64,000 bases of DNA from Burkholderiales bacterium (GTDB lineage Bacteria > Pseudomonadota > Gammaproteobacteria > Burkholderiales > Casimicrobiaceae): contig JADZDD010000017.1 of assembly GCA_020851235.1 (NCBI GenBank), forward strand, positions 62,001 to 126,000, read 5' to 3'. Within the stretch, counting starts at the first letter, position 1, and each line of letters opens with the position of its first letter. The notes beneath the pieces were generated by a model, which was not told where the DNA came from, did not search any database, and saw only the letters and a list, made by a program, of their open reading frames with translations. This document shows positions 9,815-17,987 of this stretch, piece after piece. Position numbers and translations under genes: made by a program.

Positions 9815-10999
9815 ATGTCCGACATCGTGATCGCCGGTGCACTGCGCACCGCCATCGGCAAGTTTGGCGGCACGCTCGCCAAGGTTCCCGCGCCCGAACT
9901 GGGTGCGACCGTCATCCGCGCGCTGCTCGCGCAAACCAAGGTGGCGCCGGACCAGGTCTCGGAGGTGATCCTGGGCCAGGTGCTTGCGGCGGGCAGCGGG
10001 CAGAACCCGGCGCGGCAGGCGCTGCTCAAGGCCGGGATCGCAAAGGAAGTTCCCGGCATGACGATCAACATGGTCTGCGGCTCGGGCCTCCGCGCGGTGA
10101 TGCTCGCCGCGCAGGCGGTGAAGTCGGGCGACGCCGACATCGTGGTGGCCGGCGGGCAGGAGAACATGAGCGCGTCGCCGCACGTGCTGCCGGGCTCGCG
10201 CGACGGCTTCCGCATGGGGGATGCCAAGCTCATCGACACGATGATCGTCGACGGGCTGTGGGACGTCTACAACCAGTACCACATGGGCGTGACCGCCGAG
10301 AACATCGCCAAGAAGTACGAGATCAGCCGCGCGCAGCAGGATGAATTTGCGGTCGCCTCGCAGCACAAGGCGGAGAAGGCGCAAAAGGCCGGTGTCTTCA
10401 AGGACGAGATCACGCCGGTCATGATTGCGCAGCGCAAGGGTGATCCCGTCGCCTTCGACACCGACGAATTCCCCAAGCACGGCGTGACGCTGGAATCGAT
10501 CGCCGGCTTGCGCCCCGCGTTCCAGAAGGACGGCTCGGTCACGGCGGCCAATGCCTCGGGGATCAACGATGGCGCCGCCGCGGTGCTCGTCATGACGGCC
10601 GAGCGCGCCGCCAAGCTTGGCTTGACGCCGCTTGCCCGGATCAAGGCGTTCGCGACCGCCGGCGTCGATCCCGCCTACATGGGCATGGGACCGGTGCCGG
10701 CGTCGACGCGTTGCCTCGAGAAGGCGGGATGGCGCGCCGCCGACCTCGACCTCATGGAGATCAACGAGGCGTTCGCGGCGCAGGCCTGCGCAGTGAACAA
10801 GGAGATGGGCTGGGACACGAGCAAGATCAACGTCAACGGCGGCGCGATCGCGCTCGGCCACCCCATCGGCGCTTCCGGCTGCCGCGTGCTCGTCACGCTG
10901 CTCCACGAGATGCGCCGGCGCCAGGCGAAGAAGGGTCTCGCTTCGCTTTGCATCGGCGGCGGCATGGGCGTGGCGCTCGCCGTCGAGCGCCAGGCATAG
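9815..10999 (+). CDS. phaA: Acetyl-CoA acetyltransferase (beta-ketothiolase)
   Basis: A 394-residue biosynthetic thiolase that condenses two acetyl-CoA to acetoacetyl-CoA. The active-site Cys lies in [17 protein letters not shown]. The second catalytic set is in [20 protein letters not shown] with the following [13 protein letters not shown]. The length is that of PhaA (about 393). AAGGAG precedes the ATG by eight bases. phaB follows after 79 bases, so the pair supplies (R)-3-hydroxybutyryl-CoA for polyhydroxybutyrate. No phaC synthase gene is in the window. Confidence 0.95.
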   Translation: MSDIVIAGALRTAIGKFGGTLAKVPAPELGATVIRALLAQTKVAPDQVSEVILGQVLAAGSGQNPARQALLKAGIAKEVPGMTINMVCGSGLRAVMLAAQAVKSGDADIVVAGGQENMSASPHVLPGSRDGFRMGDAKLIDTMIVDGLWDVYNQYHMGVTAENIAKKYEISRAQQDEFAVASQHKAEKAQKAGVFKDEITPVMIAQRKGDPVAFDTDEFPKHGVTLESIAGLRPAFQKDGSVTAANASGINDGAAAVLVMTAERAAKLGLTPLARIKAFATAGVDPAYMGMGPVPASTRCLEKAGWRAADLDLMEINEAFAAQACAVNKEMGWDTSKINVNGGAIALGHPIGASGCRVLVTLLHEMRRRQAKKGLASLCIGGGMGVALAVERQA

Positions 11000-11078
11000 C
11001 AGCAAATTCGCCGCCGGACGCCCGTCCGGCGGCACCGTGCGGCAACCACAATGCGAAGACGACAAAGGAGGAGGCATC

Positions 11079-11831
11079 ATGGCAAGCGACAAGCATCGCG
11101 TGGCACTCGTGACCGGCGGCATGGGGGGTCTTGGTGAGGCGATCTGCATCAAGATGGCCGCGCTGGGCTACACCGTGGTCACGACGTACTCGCCGGGCAA
11201 CACCAAGTCGGCCGCCTGGCTCGCGGCGATGAAGGAGCAGGGCTACACGTTCCGCGCGTATCCCTGCGACGTCGCGGACTGGGATTCGGCGGTCGCCTGC
11301 GTCAAGAAGGTCGCCGAGGAGGTGGGTCCGGTCGACGTGCTGGTCAACAACGCCGGCATCACGCGCGACATGACCTTCAAGAAGATGGACAAGGCGAACT
11401 GGGACGCGGTGATGAAGACCAACCTCGATTCCTGCTTCAACATGACGAAGCAGGTTTGCGACGGCATGGCCGACCGCGGCTGGGGACGCGTCATCAACAT
11501 CTCGTCGGTGAACGGACAGAAGGGCGCTTTCGGCCAGACCAACTACTCCGCGGCGAAGGCCGGCATGCACGGGTTCACCAAGGCGCTCGCGCTCGAGTAC
11601 GCGCGCAAGGGCGTCACGTCGAACACGATCTCGCCGGGCTACATCGGGACGAAGATGGTGATGGCGATCCCGAAGGAGGTGCTCGACGGCAAGATCATTC
11701 CGCAGATCCCGATGGGGCGACTCGGCAAGCCCGAGGAAGTCGCCGGCCTCGTCGCCTATCTCGCCAGCGAGGAGGCGGCGTTTCTCACCGGCGCCAACAT
11801 CGCCATCAACGGCGGCCAGCACATGTTCTGA
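11079..11831 (+). CDS. phaB: Acetoacetyl-CoA reductase
   Basis: A 250-residue short-chain dehydrogenase that reduces acetoacetyl-CoA to (R)-3-hydroxybutyryl-CoA with NADPH. Visible motifs are the cofactor loop VTGGMGGLGEAIC, NNAGITRD, the catalytic ISSVNGQKGAFGQTNYSAAK (Ser-Tyr-Lys) and the PhaB-type ending SPGYIGTKMV with NGGQHMF. The ATG is preceded by AAGGAGGAG; an upstream in-frame ATG is not used by homologues. It lies downstream of phaA and is followed by a strong stem-loop. Together with phaA, phaP and phaR in the same window it marks a polyhydroxybutyrate-storing organism. Confidence 0.96.
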   Translation: MASDKHRVALVTGGMGGLGEAICIKMAALGYTVVTTYSPGNTKSAAWLAAMKEQGYTFRAYPCDVADWDSAVACVKKVAEEVGPVDVLVNNAGITRDMTFKKMDKANWDAVMKTNLDSCFNMTKQVCDGMADRGWGRVINISSVNGQKGAFGQTNYSAAKAGMHGFTKALALEYARKGVTSNTISPGYIGTKMVMAIPKEVLDGKIIPQIPMGRLGKPEEVAGLVAYLASEEAAFLTGANIAINGGQHMF

Positions 11832-11840
11832 TCCCGCCTG

Positions 11841-11877
11841 CGCGCTTGCCGTCCGTCACCGGCGGACGGTAAGCGCG
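11841..11877 (+). terminator. Stem-loop terminator after phaB
   Basis: Two 15-base arms (11841-11855 and 11863-11877, CGCGCTTGCCGTCCG against CGGACGGTAAGCGCG) pair with one mismatch around a seven-base loop. The structure begins nine bases after the phaB stop. A second small GC hairpin follows, then TTCCGTT. It likely ends the phaAB transcript. Confidence 0.65.
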
Positions 11878-11969
11878 GCGGGCCCCCGCCTTCCGTTAGA
11901 ATCGCCCGCCACCGTGCGTCGCAGGGTTCTGCGACGCCGCCTGGCACGAGTCACTCGCGGAGGAGCCCG

Positions 11970-14522
11970 ATGGTGGTTGCACGATCCTTGGCACTGCACG
12001 TTTCCGCACCACACCCCTCCCACCACGTACGCCGCCGGATCCGCACGCTCGGCGTCATCGCCGCCACCCTGCTCGTTCCTCTCGTCGCGATCGACGCCAG
12101 CGCGGCGACCCCGGCAACCCGCGCTCCCACCGCGAGCGCACCGGCCGCCGATCCCGCGACGCGCTGGCCGCACACGGTCAGCGGCCCGAACGGAACGGCC
12201 ACGATCTACCAGCCGCAGGTCGTGTCGTGGCCCGACCAGCGCACGCTCAATACCCGCGTGGCGGTCGGCATCACGCCCAACGGCGCACCGAAGGCCACGC
12301 TCGGCGTCGTCGAAATCGCCTTCACGACGCACACCGACCTTGCCGAGCGCACGGTCGTCCTCACCGAGCCGCGTCTGGTCAAGGCGCAGTTTCCGTCGCT
12401 CGACGCGGCCGGCCAGGCGCGCTTCGAGGAACGCATCCGCGAGGCGCTCACCCACCTCGGCGTGAAGCGCGTGCCGCTTGCCATGGTCACCGCGAGCCTG
12501 CGCGAGCAGGAGAAGCCACGCGAGGTCGCCGTCGACAACAACCCGCCGCGGATCTTCGTCAGCACACGTTCGGCGAGCCTCGTCGTCTTCGATGGCGAGC
12601 CCGTGTTCGCGCCGATTTCGGGCACCTCGCTCGCCGCCGCGGTCAACACGAACTGGGACGTCTTCCGGGACGGCGCCACCAACACGCTCTACCTCCTCGA
12701 CAACGGCGGCTGGCTCATGGCCGCCGACGCCAAGGGGCCGTGGATGCCGGCGGGCACGTTGCCGCCCGTCTTCGGCGCCCTGCCCAACGACGCCAACTTC
12801 GCCGCCGTGAAGAAGGCCATTCCCGGCCGGGCGCTCACACCCGCCACGGTGCCGACGATCTTCGTGTCGACGACCCCGGCGGCGATCATCGTGACCAACG
12901 GCGCGCCGCAGTACACGGCGATTCCCGGCACGGGGCTCCACTACGTCGCCAATACCGACGCCGCGCTCTTTCGTGATGCCGCCGGCACGTACTACTACCT
13001 CGTCTCCGGTCGCTGGTTCGCCGCGCGCAGTCTCGACGGGCCGTGGACCTTTGCCACCGCGACGCTGCCCGACGACTTCCGGCGCATTCCCGCCAACGGG
13101 CCGCGCGGCTTCGTGCTGGTGTCGGTGCCGGGCACGCCGCAGGCCGAGCAGGCGCTCATCGAGGCGCAGATTCCGCAACAGGCGACCCTCTCGCGCGCCA
13201 ACGCCCAACTCGACGTCGTCTACGCCGGCGCGCCGCAGTTCGCGCCGATCGCCGACACTACGCTCCAGTACGCGACGAACACGTCGTTCCGGGTCATCCA
13301 GGCCGGCAACGTCTTCTACTCGTGCTACCAGGGCGCGTGGTTCACGGCGAGCGTCGCAACCGGGCCGTGGACGCTCGCGGCCAGCGTGCCCGACGTCATC
13401 TACACGATTCCGCCGAGCAATCCGCTGTACCCGTGCACCTACGTGCGCGTGTACGCGGCGACCCCGGAGGCGGTGACCTTCGGCTACACGGCCGGCTACG
13501 CGATGGGCTTCGTGAGCGCGGGCGTCCTCGTCTACGGCACGGGGTACTACTACCCGCCGTACCTGTATCCGGCGCCGATTCCGATCTACTATCCGCGCCC
13601 GTATTCGTACGCGGGCGCGACCTACTACAACCCGGCCACGGGGGCGTGGGCGCACGGCGGCGCGATCTACGGGCCGTATGCCGGCGCCCGCGGCGGCACC
13701 GCGTACAACCCGTCGACCGGCGCCTGGGCCCAAGGCGGCAGCATCTACGGACCCAACGGCGGCGCCGGCGCGTTCTCGGCGTACAACCCGAGCAATGGAA
13801 GCTACGCGCACGGCAGCGCAGCGTGGGGGCCGAACGGCGCCGCCGGGAACGCGAGCTGGTACAACGCCAACACCGGACGCTCGGGGTCGACGCAGCAGAA
13901 CGCCAACGCCTACAGCCGCTGGGGCTCGTCGACGATCAGCGGTCCCAACCAGACGGTGCACACGCAAAGCCGGAGCAATGCGCACGGCAGCGCGGGATCA
14001 TTCGAATCGTCGAGCGGCGCCCGCGGTGCCGCGGTCTCGGGGTCGGGCGGCAATCGCGCCGGCGCAGTGCAGACTTCCGGCGGCAACGTCTACGCCGGAG
14101 CCGACGGCAACGTCTACAAGAAGACCGACGATGGCTGGCAGAAGTACGACAACGGGTCGTGGAACAACGTCGACAAGCCGTCGTCGCCGCGCGCCGGAAC
14201 AGCGAACGGCGCGACGCCCTCGTCGCGCAACGCGCAGGCGACGACGGCGCCGGCGCGCGCGGCTGCGCCATCGGGTGACGCGGCGCGGCCCGCCGGCACG
14301 ACGCGCCCCGGCGCATCCACCGATGCGAGTGCGCGGGCAGGCACCTTCGGCCAGGGCGGCAATGCCGGTCGCTTCGAAGGCTACGGCCAGCTCGAGCAGG
14401 ATCGCAACGCGCGCATGATGGGCAACCAGCGCCAGCGCGAATTCGAGAGCATGCGCAGCGGCTTTGAGGGCCGCGGGCGCGGGGGGTTCGAAGGTCACGG
14501 TCGCGGCGGCTTCCGTCGGTAG
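11970..14522 (+). CDS. Large exported repeat protein of unknown function
   Basis: An 850-residue protein. The N terminus has an Arg-rich start, a hydrophobic stretch (LGVIAATLLVPLVAI) and an AxA-like site (DASAA), so it is probably exported. A unit of about 75-80 residues recurs three times (from about residues 194, 296 and 406). Its pattern is I.VST...A.LVV..G.P.F.PI.GT.L..A.NT...VFRD....YYLL..G.W..A....GPW. A Tyr/Pro-rich segment (GYYYPPYLYPAPIPIYYPRP) follows. Then come four in-frame 26-residue repeats (YNP.TGAWA.GG.IYGP), a Ser/Gly-rich region and a Gly/Arg-rich tail. I recall similar proteins being annotated as carbohydrate-binding family V/XII, but no enzymatic motif is visible. It may be an envelope or surface protein. 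The start follows a GGAG site. Confidence 0.8.
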   Translation: MVVARSLALHVSAPHPSHHVRRRIRTLGVIAATLLVPLVAIDASAATPATRAPTASAPAADPATRWPHTVSGPNGTATIYQPQVVSWPDQRTLNTRVAVGITPNGAPKATLGVVEIAFTTHTDLAERTVVLTEPRLVKAQFPSLDAAGQARFEERIREALTHLGVKRVPLAMVTASLREQEKPREVAVDNNPPRIFVSTRSASLVVFDGEPVFAPISGTSLAAAVNTNWDVFRDGATNTLYLLDNGGWLMAADAKGPWMPAGTLPPVFGALPNDANFAAVKKAIPGRALTPATVPTIFVSTTPAAIIVTNGAPQYTAIPGTGLHYVANTDAALFRDAAGTYYYLVSGRWFAARSLDGPWTFATATLPDDFRRIPANGPRGFVLVSVPGTPQAEQALIEAQIPQQATLSRANAQLDVVYAGAPQFAPIADTTLQYATNTSFRVIQAGNVFYSCYQGAWFTASVATGPWTLAASVPDVIYTIPPSNPLYPCTYVRVYAATPEAVTFGYTAGYAMGFVSAGVLVYGTGYYYPPYLYPAPIPIYYPRPYSYAGATYYNPATGAWAHGGAIYGPYAGARGGTAYNPSTGAWAQGGSIYGPNGGAGAFSAYNPSNGSYAHGSAAWGPNGAAGNASWYNANTGRSGSTQQNANAYSRWGSSTISGPNQTVHTQSRSNAHGSAGSFESSSGARGAAVSGSGGNRAGAVQTSGGNVYAGADGNVYKKTDDGWQKYDNGSWNNVDKPSSPRAGTANGATPSSRNAQATTAPARAAAPSGDAARPAGTTRPGASTDASARAGTFGQGGNAGRFEGYGQLEQDRNARMMGNQRQREFESMRSGFEGRGRGGFEGHGRGGFRR
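13620..13931 (+). repeat. Four tandem 78-base in-frame repeats inside the 850-residue protein
   Basis: Copies begin at 13620, 13698, 13776 and 13854 with an exact 78-base period. They encode TYYNPATGAWAHGGAIYGP, TAYNPSTGAWAQGGSIYGP, SAYNPSNGSYAHGSAAWGP and a diverged SWYNANTGRSG unit. The protein-level pattern is better kept than the DNA, so selection acts on the protein repeat. Confidence 0.8.
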
Positions 14523-14639
14523 CGTGGGCGATCGCGCCGTCATCACCCGGCGCGCTCGTCCTCGACGCGGTGTTGCGCGTGTGCAGGGACATCCACGCGG
14601 AGTGCTCGCAGGCGCGGCCGTGAGCGTGGACGGCGTGAC

Positions 14640-15722
14640 CTAGGCGCGCGCGCGCTGCGCGAGGTCGAGGACGAGCCCGACGAAGGCGAGGGTCCACGCC
14701 GCGAGCGCGATCCAGAAGAAGAGCTGCGGCAGCCAGGTCAGGAAGTCGAAGTGCATCGCCAGCACGAGCTCGTGCGTGCACGCGGCGTACATGCCGAGCG
14801 GGAAGACCGCCCCCCAGTACAGCGGGTCGTAGCGGAGCGGAAAGCGGCGCACGAGGTGGCGCCACACGCCCAGGATCAGGAGCATCGGGATCCACCACGT
14901 CCCGGTCGCCCAGTAGAACACCGTGAAGCCCTTGATGAACGGCAGCAGCGACTGGAGGAAGGGCGCGTCGTTCACGTTGACGATGAGCAGCGACCCGGCC
15001 AAGGTCGAGATCGCCATCGCACCCATGTTGATCCAGTACGGCGGGGCGAGATCGCCGGGAGCGAGCGGAAAGAACGTGTAGCGATAGAAGATGAGCGACA
15101 TCATCCAGATGTAGAGCATCCCGCCCCACAGCCACATCGACAGCGCGAGGAAGTTGAGCTCGAGCCGGTACGGCGCGCCGAGGTGCGGGGCGAGCAGCGC
15201 CGCGAGCACCGCGATCGACTGCGTGGCCACGACCGCGAGCAGCCACGCGCCGCTGATCCCGTCGCGCAGCGTCGGCTTCTCCTCCTTCACCGTGAGGCCG
15301 GTGAGGATCGTGTACATGAGCAGGACCCACAGCACGACGGCGGCGATCCACAGGGCCATCGCGCTGTTGCGATCGCCGTGCAGGACCAGGACCTGGCTGC
15401 CGAGCACCCCCGTGGCGGCGACCGTGGTGAAGAATCCGGGGCCGCGCAGATGATCGATCATGTCGCCGAAGAAGCGCCGCGGATACAGGACGGCGCGCAG
15501 CAGCGTCAGCACCCACAGCACGGCGTACGCGGTGAGGTTGAGCCAGAACAGTCCCGCCGCGAGCACCGTCCACCCCAGAAGGTGCGCCGCGAGCGACACG
15601 ATGCCGGTCGCCATGACCATGCCGAAGTACGCCGGCGACAGGCGCGCGAGTTCGGCAAACGACGGACGCGGTATCGCGTCGGATGCCTGCGGGGCAGCGT
15701 CGTGCCCCGCGTCGACCCTCAT
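14640..15722 (-). CDS. SLAC1/TehA-family anion channel or dicarboxylate transporter
   Basis: A 360-residue membrane protein with about ten hydrophobic helices. It carries the family opening LARLSPAYFGMVMATGIVSL, the segment PRRFFGDMIDHLRGPGFFTT and Trp-rich helices such as FYWATGTWWIPMLL. This is the TehA/SLAC1/Mae1 fold, whose members move small anions (malate, sulfite, nitrate or chloride) or give tellurite tolerance; the substrate is undetermined here. The start MRVDAGHD overlaps the stop of the upstream small Cys-rich gene (ATGA), so both are made together. An open frame continues upstream but belongs to the shadow of that small gene. Confidence 0.88.
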   Translation of the reverse strand: MRVDAGHDAAPQASDAIPRPSFAELARLSPAYFGMVMATGIVSLAAHLLGWTVLAAGLFWLNLTAYAVLWVLTLLRAVLYPRRFFGDMIDHLRGPGFFTTVAATGVLGSQVLVLHGDRNSAMALWIAAVVLWVLLMYTILTGLTVKEEKPTLRDGISGAWLLAVVATQSIAVLAALLAPHLGAPYRLELNFLALSMWLWGGMLYIWMMSLIFYRYTFFPLAPGDLAPPYWINMGAMAISTLAGSLLIVNVNDAPFLQSLLPFIKGFTVFYWATGTWWIPMLLILGVWRHLVRRFPLRYDPLYWGAVFPLGMYAACTHELVLAMHFDFLTWLPQLFFWIALAAWTLAFVGLVLDLAQRARA

Positions 15723-16105
15723 CGCGACTCCGGTGATGCCGGCACGTCGGACGCGCGTGCCGCGACGTCCGCCGGCGCGGCACCCGGCGGACCGGAGCGC
15801 GGGGGATCGCCGGCGAGTTCGACGTAGCGGGCGAGCGCCTGCCGTGCGCGCGCCTGCAGCGCACGATACGAACGCTCCCATTCGCCGTCGCGCGGCGTGA
15901 TCGTGGCGAGTTGGCGCACGATCCCCTCCAGGGTGGCGACGTGCGCGCGCACCTCTTCCACGCGCGCGAGCGCCGCCTCGTAGTCCGCCGCGTAGACGAA
16001 TTCCACGCGAACGTCGCGGCAGATCCCGACGCAGGTCTGCGGCGCCTCGATCTTGCCGCAGCCGATGCACTGCCAAGCCTTCACATACTCGATCGTCGAC
16101 TCCAT
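15719..16105 (-). CDS. Small CxxC protein coupled to the SLAC1/TehA channel
   Basis: A 128-residue soluble protein that I do not recognise as a named family. The N terminus MESTIEYVKAWQ is followed by CIGCGKIEAPQTCVGIC, two cysteine pairs (CxxC and CxxxC) spaced like a zinc or iron-sulfur site. A long charged helix (about residues 40-90: YEAALARVEEVRAHVATLEG) has coiled-coil character. The C-terminal 30 residues are Pro/Ala-rich and probably disordered. The stop overlaps the channel start in ATGA, which argues for a shared job, perhaps redox or metal-dependent control of the channel (inference). A start 20 codons upstream is possible but lacks the conserved look. Confidence 0.75.
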   Translation of the reverse strand: MESTIEYVKAWQCIGCGKIEAPQTCVGICRDVRVEFVYAADYEAALARVEEVRAHVATLEGIVRQLATITPRDGEWERSYRALQARARQALARYVELAGDPPRSGPPGAAPADVAARASDVPASPESR

Positions 16106-16246
16106 GTCGCCCACCACCTCGAAAACGGATGTCGCGCGATGGCGACACCTGTGCCATGTTGCCACGAACGGACCGAGGCGACACGCTGTGGTGGCGGACG
16201 CACCAAAGAAAAGCGCCCCACGATCTGCATCGCGAGGCGCTGGAGT

Positions 16247-16278
16247 CTGTATCGGTCAGGAGGAGGAGATCGATACAG
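16247..16278. repeat. Inverted repeat CTGTATCG-N16-CGATACAG
   Basis: Two perfect 8-base arms (16247-16254 and 16271-16278) surround a GA-rich spacer. It lies in the 294-base gap between the small Cys-rich gene (start at 16105, minus) and the phasin gene (end at 16400, minus). It could be a regulator operator upstream of the channel unit. Nothing else is recognised in this gap apart from a stem-loop at 16351-16369. Confidence 0.35.
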
Positions 16279-16350
16279 TGGGAGACATCACCTTCAGTTC
16301 GTCAGATGAGGGTGCGTTGCATCGTTTCAACCCTCACTTCACGCTGCGAC

Positions 16351-16369
16351 GGCGGGAGAGGCTCCCGCC
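16351..16369 (-). terminator. Stem-loop after phaP
   Basis: A perfect hairpin GGCGGGAG-AGG-CTCCCGCC lies about 30-50 bases after the phasin stop on the minus strand. There is no clear T run after it, so it may protect the 3' end or act as a weak terminator. Confidence 0.4.
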
Positions 16370-16399
16370 GGCAGCGCAGCGATCTTGCAACGACCCTGC

Positions 16400-16942
16400 T
16401 TACGCCTTCTTGGCGCCCTTGACGGCCTTGCTCGCGGTCGCGGCAGCGGCGCGCACGTTCGCGTCGGCGATGTCGGCAACCTGCTTCGTCGCCTTCTGGA
16501 ACTGGTCGAAGGCGGCGGTCGTGGCGGCGAGCGTCGACTTGAACGCGTTGACCGCGGCGTCGGATCCCGGGGGCGCCGACTTGCTCGCCTTGTCGACGAA
16601 CGCGGCCATGCCCTTGCTGTAGACGCCGAACGACTCCTCGGCGAGCGCCGAGTATTCGGCGTGCGCTTCGGTCGCGAGGTCGTACAGGTTGCGCGAGTAA
16701 CCCATTGCGGTTTGCATCTGCGCTTCGGCAAACTTGCTGCGCAGCGCGATCAGTTCCTGCACGTCCTTGACGCCGGCGACCGCATTCGCGTTCTCGACCG
16801 ACTGCGCGAAGACGTTACGCGCGGCGCCGAGCTGGAAGCGCACGAGCTTCTCGGCGTTGTCGAGCGAGAGCGCCGCGAACTTCGTCGCTTGCGCCACGTT
16901 GTTCCGGTTGATTTCGGCGAAATCCTGGGTCGGGTTGTACAT
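16400..16942 (-). CDS. phaP: Phasin
   Basis: A 180-residue phasin, the amphipathic helical protein that coats polyhydroxybutyrate granules. It starts MYNPTQDFAEINRNNVAQAT and shows the family core NAEKLVRFQLGAARNVFAQS and KDVQELIALRSKFAEAQMQT. It ends in an Ala/Lys-rich tail (ASKAVKGAKKA). AAAGGAAA precedes the ATG. It is divergent from phaR, and its promoter is flanked by two PhaR-like palindromes. This fits the known scheme in which PhaR represses phaP until granules form and titrate it away. Confidence 0.96.
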   Translation of the reverse strand: MYNPTQDFAEINRNNVAQATKFAALSLDNAEKLVRFQLGAARNVFAQSVENANAVAGVKDVQELIALRSKFAEAQMQTAMGYSRNLYDLATEAHAEYSALAEESFGVYSKGMAAFVDKASKSAPPGSDAAVNAFKSTLAATTAAFDQFQKATKQVADIADANVRAAAATASKAVKGAKKA

Positions 16943-17115
16943 GGTGTTTCCTTTCGAGTGAGTGAGGGATCGACAGACGGTGGTTCGTTGCAATGTCCGG
17001 TTGAACGGCCGCACCACGCCGGGACACCAACCCCGGCACGAGGGATGCGTGAGCGGTCCCTGGACATCACCGACAGGCCGCTCGCGGCGAGCGTCCGGGG
17101 CTATCGCCCCCCTCA

Positions 17116-17131
17116 TTGCTGCACCGCACAA
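17116..17131. promoter_or_regulatory. PhaR operator candidate 1 (phaP start-site side)
   Basis: TTGCTGCACCGCACAA is an imperfect palindrome with TGC and GCA half-sites, the theme of known PhaR sites. It lies just downstream of the phaP -10 box, where a bound repressor would block transcription. Confidence 0.6.
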
Positions 17132-17136
17132 TTCAC

Positions 17137-17165
17137 ATTGTAGGGACGCCTGGTGGGTAAGTCAA
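17137..17165 (-). promoter_or_regulatory. Sigma-70 promoter of phaP
   Basis: On the minus strand TTGACT (17165-17160) and TACAAT (17142-17137) are separated by exactly 17 bases, a near-consensus promoter. It would give a phaP leader of about 190 bases. Operator-like palindromes lie on both sides. Confidence 0.8.
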
Positions 17166-17173
17166 GGATTTTC

Positions 17174-17188
17174 TTGTGCGTCGCACAA
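17174..17188. promoter_or_regulatory. PhaR operator candidate 2 (perfect palindrome)
   Basis: TTGTGCGTCGCACAA has perfect seven-base arms around one central base and contains TGC and GCA half-sites. It lies nine bases upstream of the phaP -35 box, between the two divergent genes, so one PhaR dimer could affect phaP and phaR. Confidence 0.7.
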
Positions 17189-17241
17189 TCCCTGCCGAAC
17201 CCCCTTCGGAGCGCGTGCAAACGCGAGATAAATCAGCGGGT

Positions 17242-17247
17242 TATAAT
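17242..17247 (+). promoter_or_regulatory. -10 box of phaR
   Basis: A perfect TATAAT stands 44 bases before the phaR ATG in an otherwise GC-rich stretch. No good -35 box is seen at 16-18 bases upstream, so the promoter may be weak or helped by the nearby site. Confidence 0.55.
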
Positions 17248-17290
17248 TTGGCCGCGCCGCAATTCCTGGCGCCGTGAGGAGAGCCATGCG

Positions 17291-17860
17291 ATGACCACTG
17301 CCGTGCGCACGATCAAGAAGTACCCCAATCGGCGTCTGTACGACACCGCCAACAGCGGCTACATCACGCTCGCCGATGTGAAGCAGATGGTGCTCGACCA
17401 TGTCGACTTCGTCGTCGTCGACGCCAAGAGCGGCGACGACCTCACGCGCTCGATCCTGTTGCAGATCATCCTCGACGAGGAAGGCGGCGGCGTGCCGATG
17501 TTCAGCTCCGAGATGCTCGCGCAGATGATCCGCTTCTACGGCACCGCGCAGCAGACGGTCATGGGCCAGTACATGGAGCAGAACGTCAAGGCGTTCCTCG
17601 CGATCCAGAAGAAGTTGCAGGAGCAGGCCAAGCAGGTCTACGGCGACAAGATGATGCTCACGCCCGACCTGTGGAAACAGTTCATGCAGATGCAGGCGCC
17701 GGCGATGCAGGGCATGCTCGGCAATTACCTCGAGCAGAGCGCGCGGCTCTTCCTCGACATGCAGCAGCGCATGCAGGACCAGACGCGCGGCATGTTCACC
17801 TCCTTCCCGTTCCCCAATTTCGCAGCGGCCGCCCCTGCCGACGACGAGCGCAAGCGCTGA
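17291..17860 (+). CDS. phaR: Polyhydroxyalkanoate synthesis repressor
   Basis: A 189-residue PhaR. The N-terminal DNA-binding domain has the invariant TIKKYPNRRLYDTANSGYIT and LADVKQMVLDHVDFVVVDAK. The middle PHB-accumulation domain carries MFSSEMLAQMIRFYGTAQQ. The C-terminal helical part binds granules and ends FPFPNFAAAAPADDERKR. The start is fixed by GAGGAGAG seven bases upstream; an ATG six bases earlier is out of frame and stops at once. It senses nascent PHB granules and represses phaP and itself. It is divergent from phaP over a 348-base spacer that holds the sites listed here. Confidence 0.97.
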   Translation: MTTAVRTIKKYPNRRLYDTANSGYITLADVKQMVLDHVDFVVVDAKSGDDLTRSILLQIILDEEGGGVPMFSSEMLAQMIRFYGTAQQTVMGQYMEQNVKAFLAIQKKLQEQAKQVYGDKMMLTPDLWKQFMQMQAPAMQGMLGNYLEQSARLFLDMQQRMQDQTRGMFTSFPFPNFAAAAPADDERKR

Positions 17861-17987
17861 TTCGCGAATGCGCCGCAATATCGGCATGTTTCGATCGCGT
17901 CGTGCTGCATCGCGTTAGACGCCGGCGCGCAACGCCCCACGTGAGTCTTCCGCACCACCCCGCCGCGGCGCGTGCCGCCGCCCCGCC

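Noticed and set aside
11856-13985. A 709-codon minus-strand open frame opposite the 850-residue protein
   Set aside because: Arg/Val/Ala-rich shadow translation with no motif; the plus-strand protein has a signal peptide and ordered repeats.
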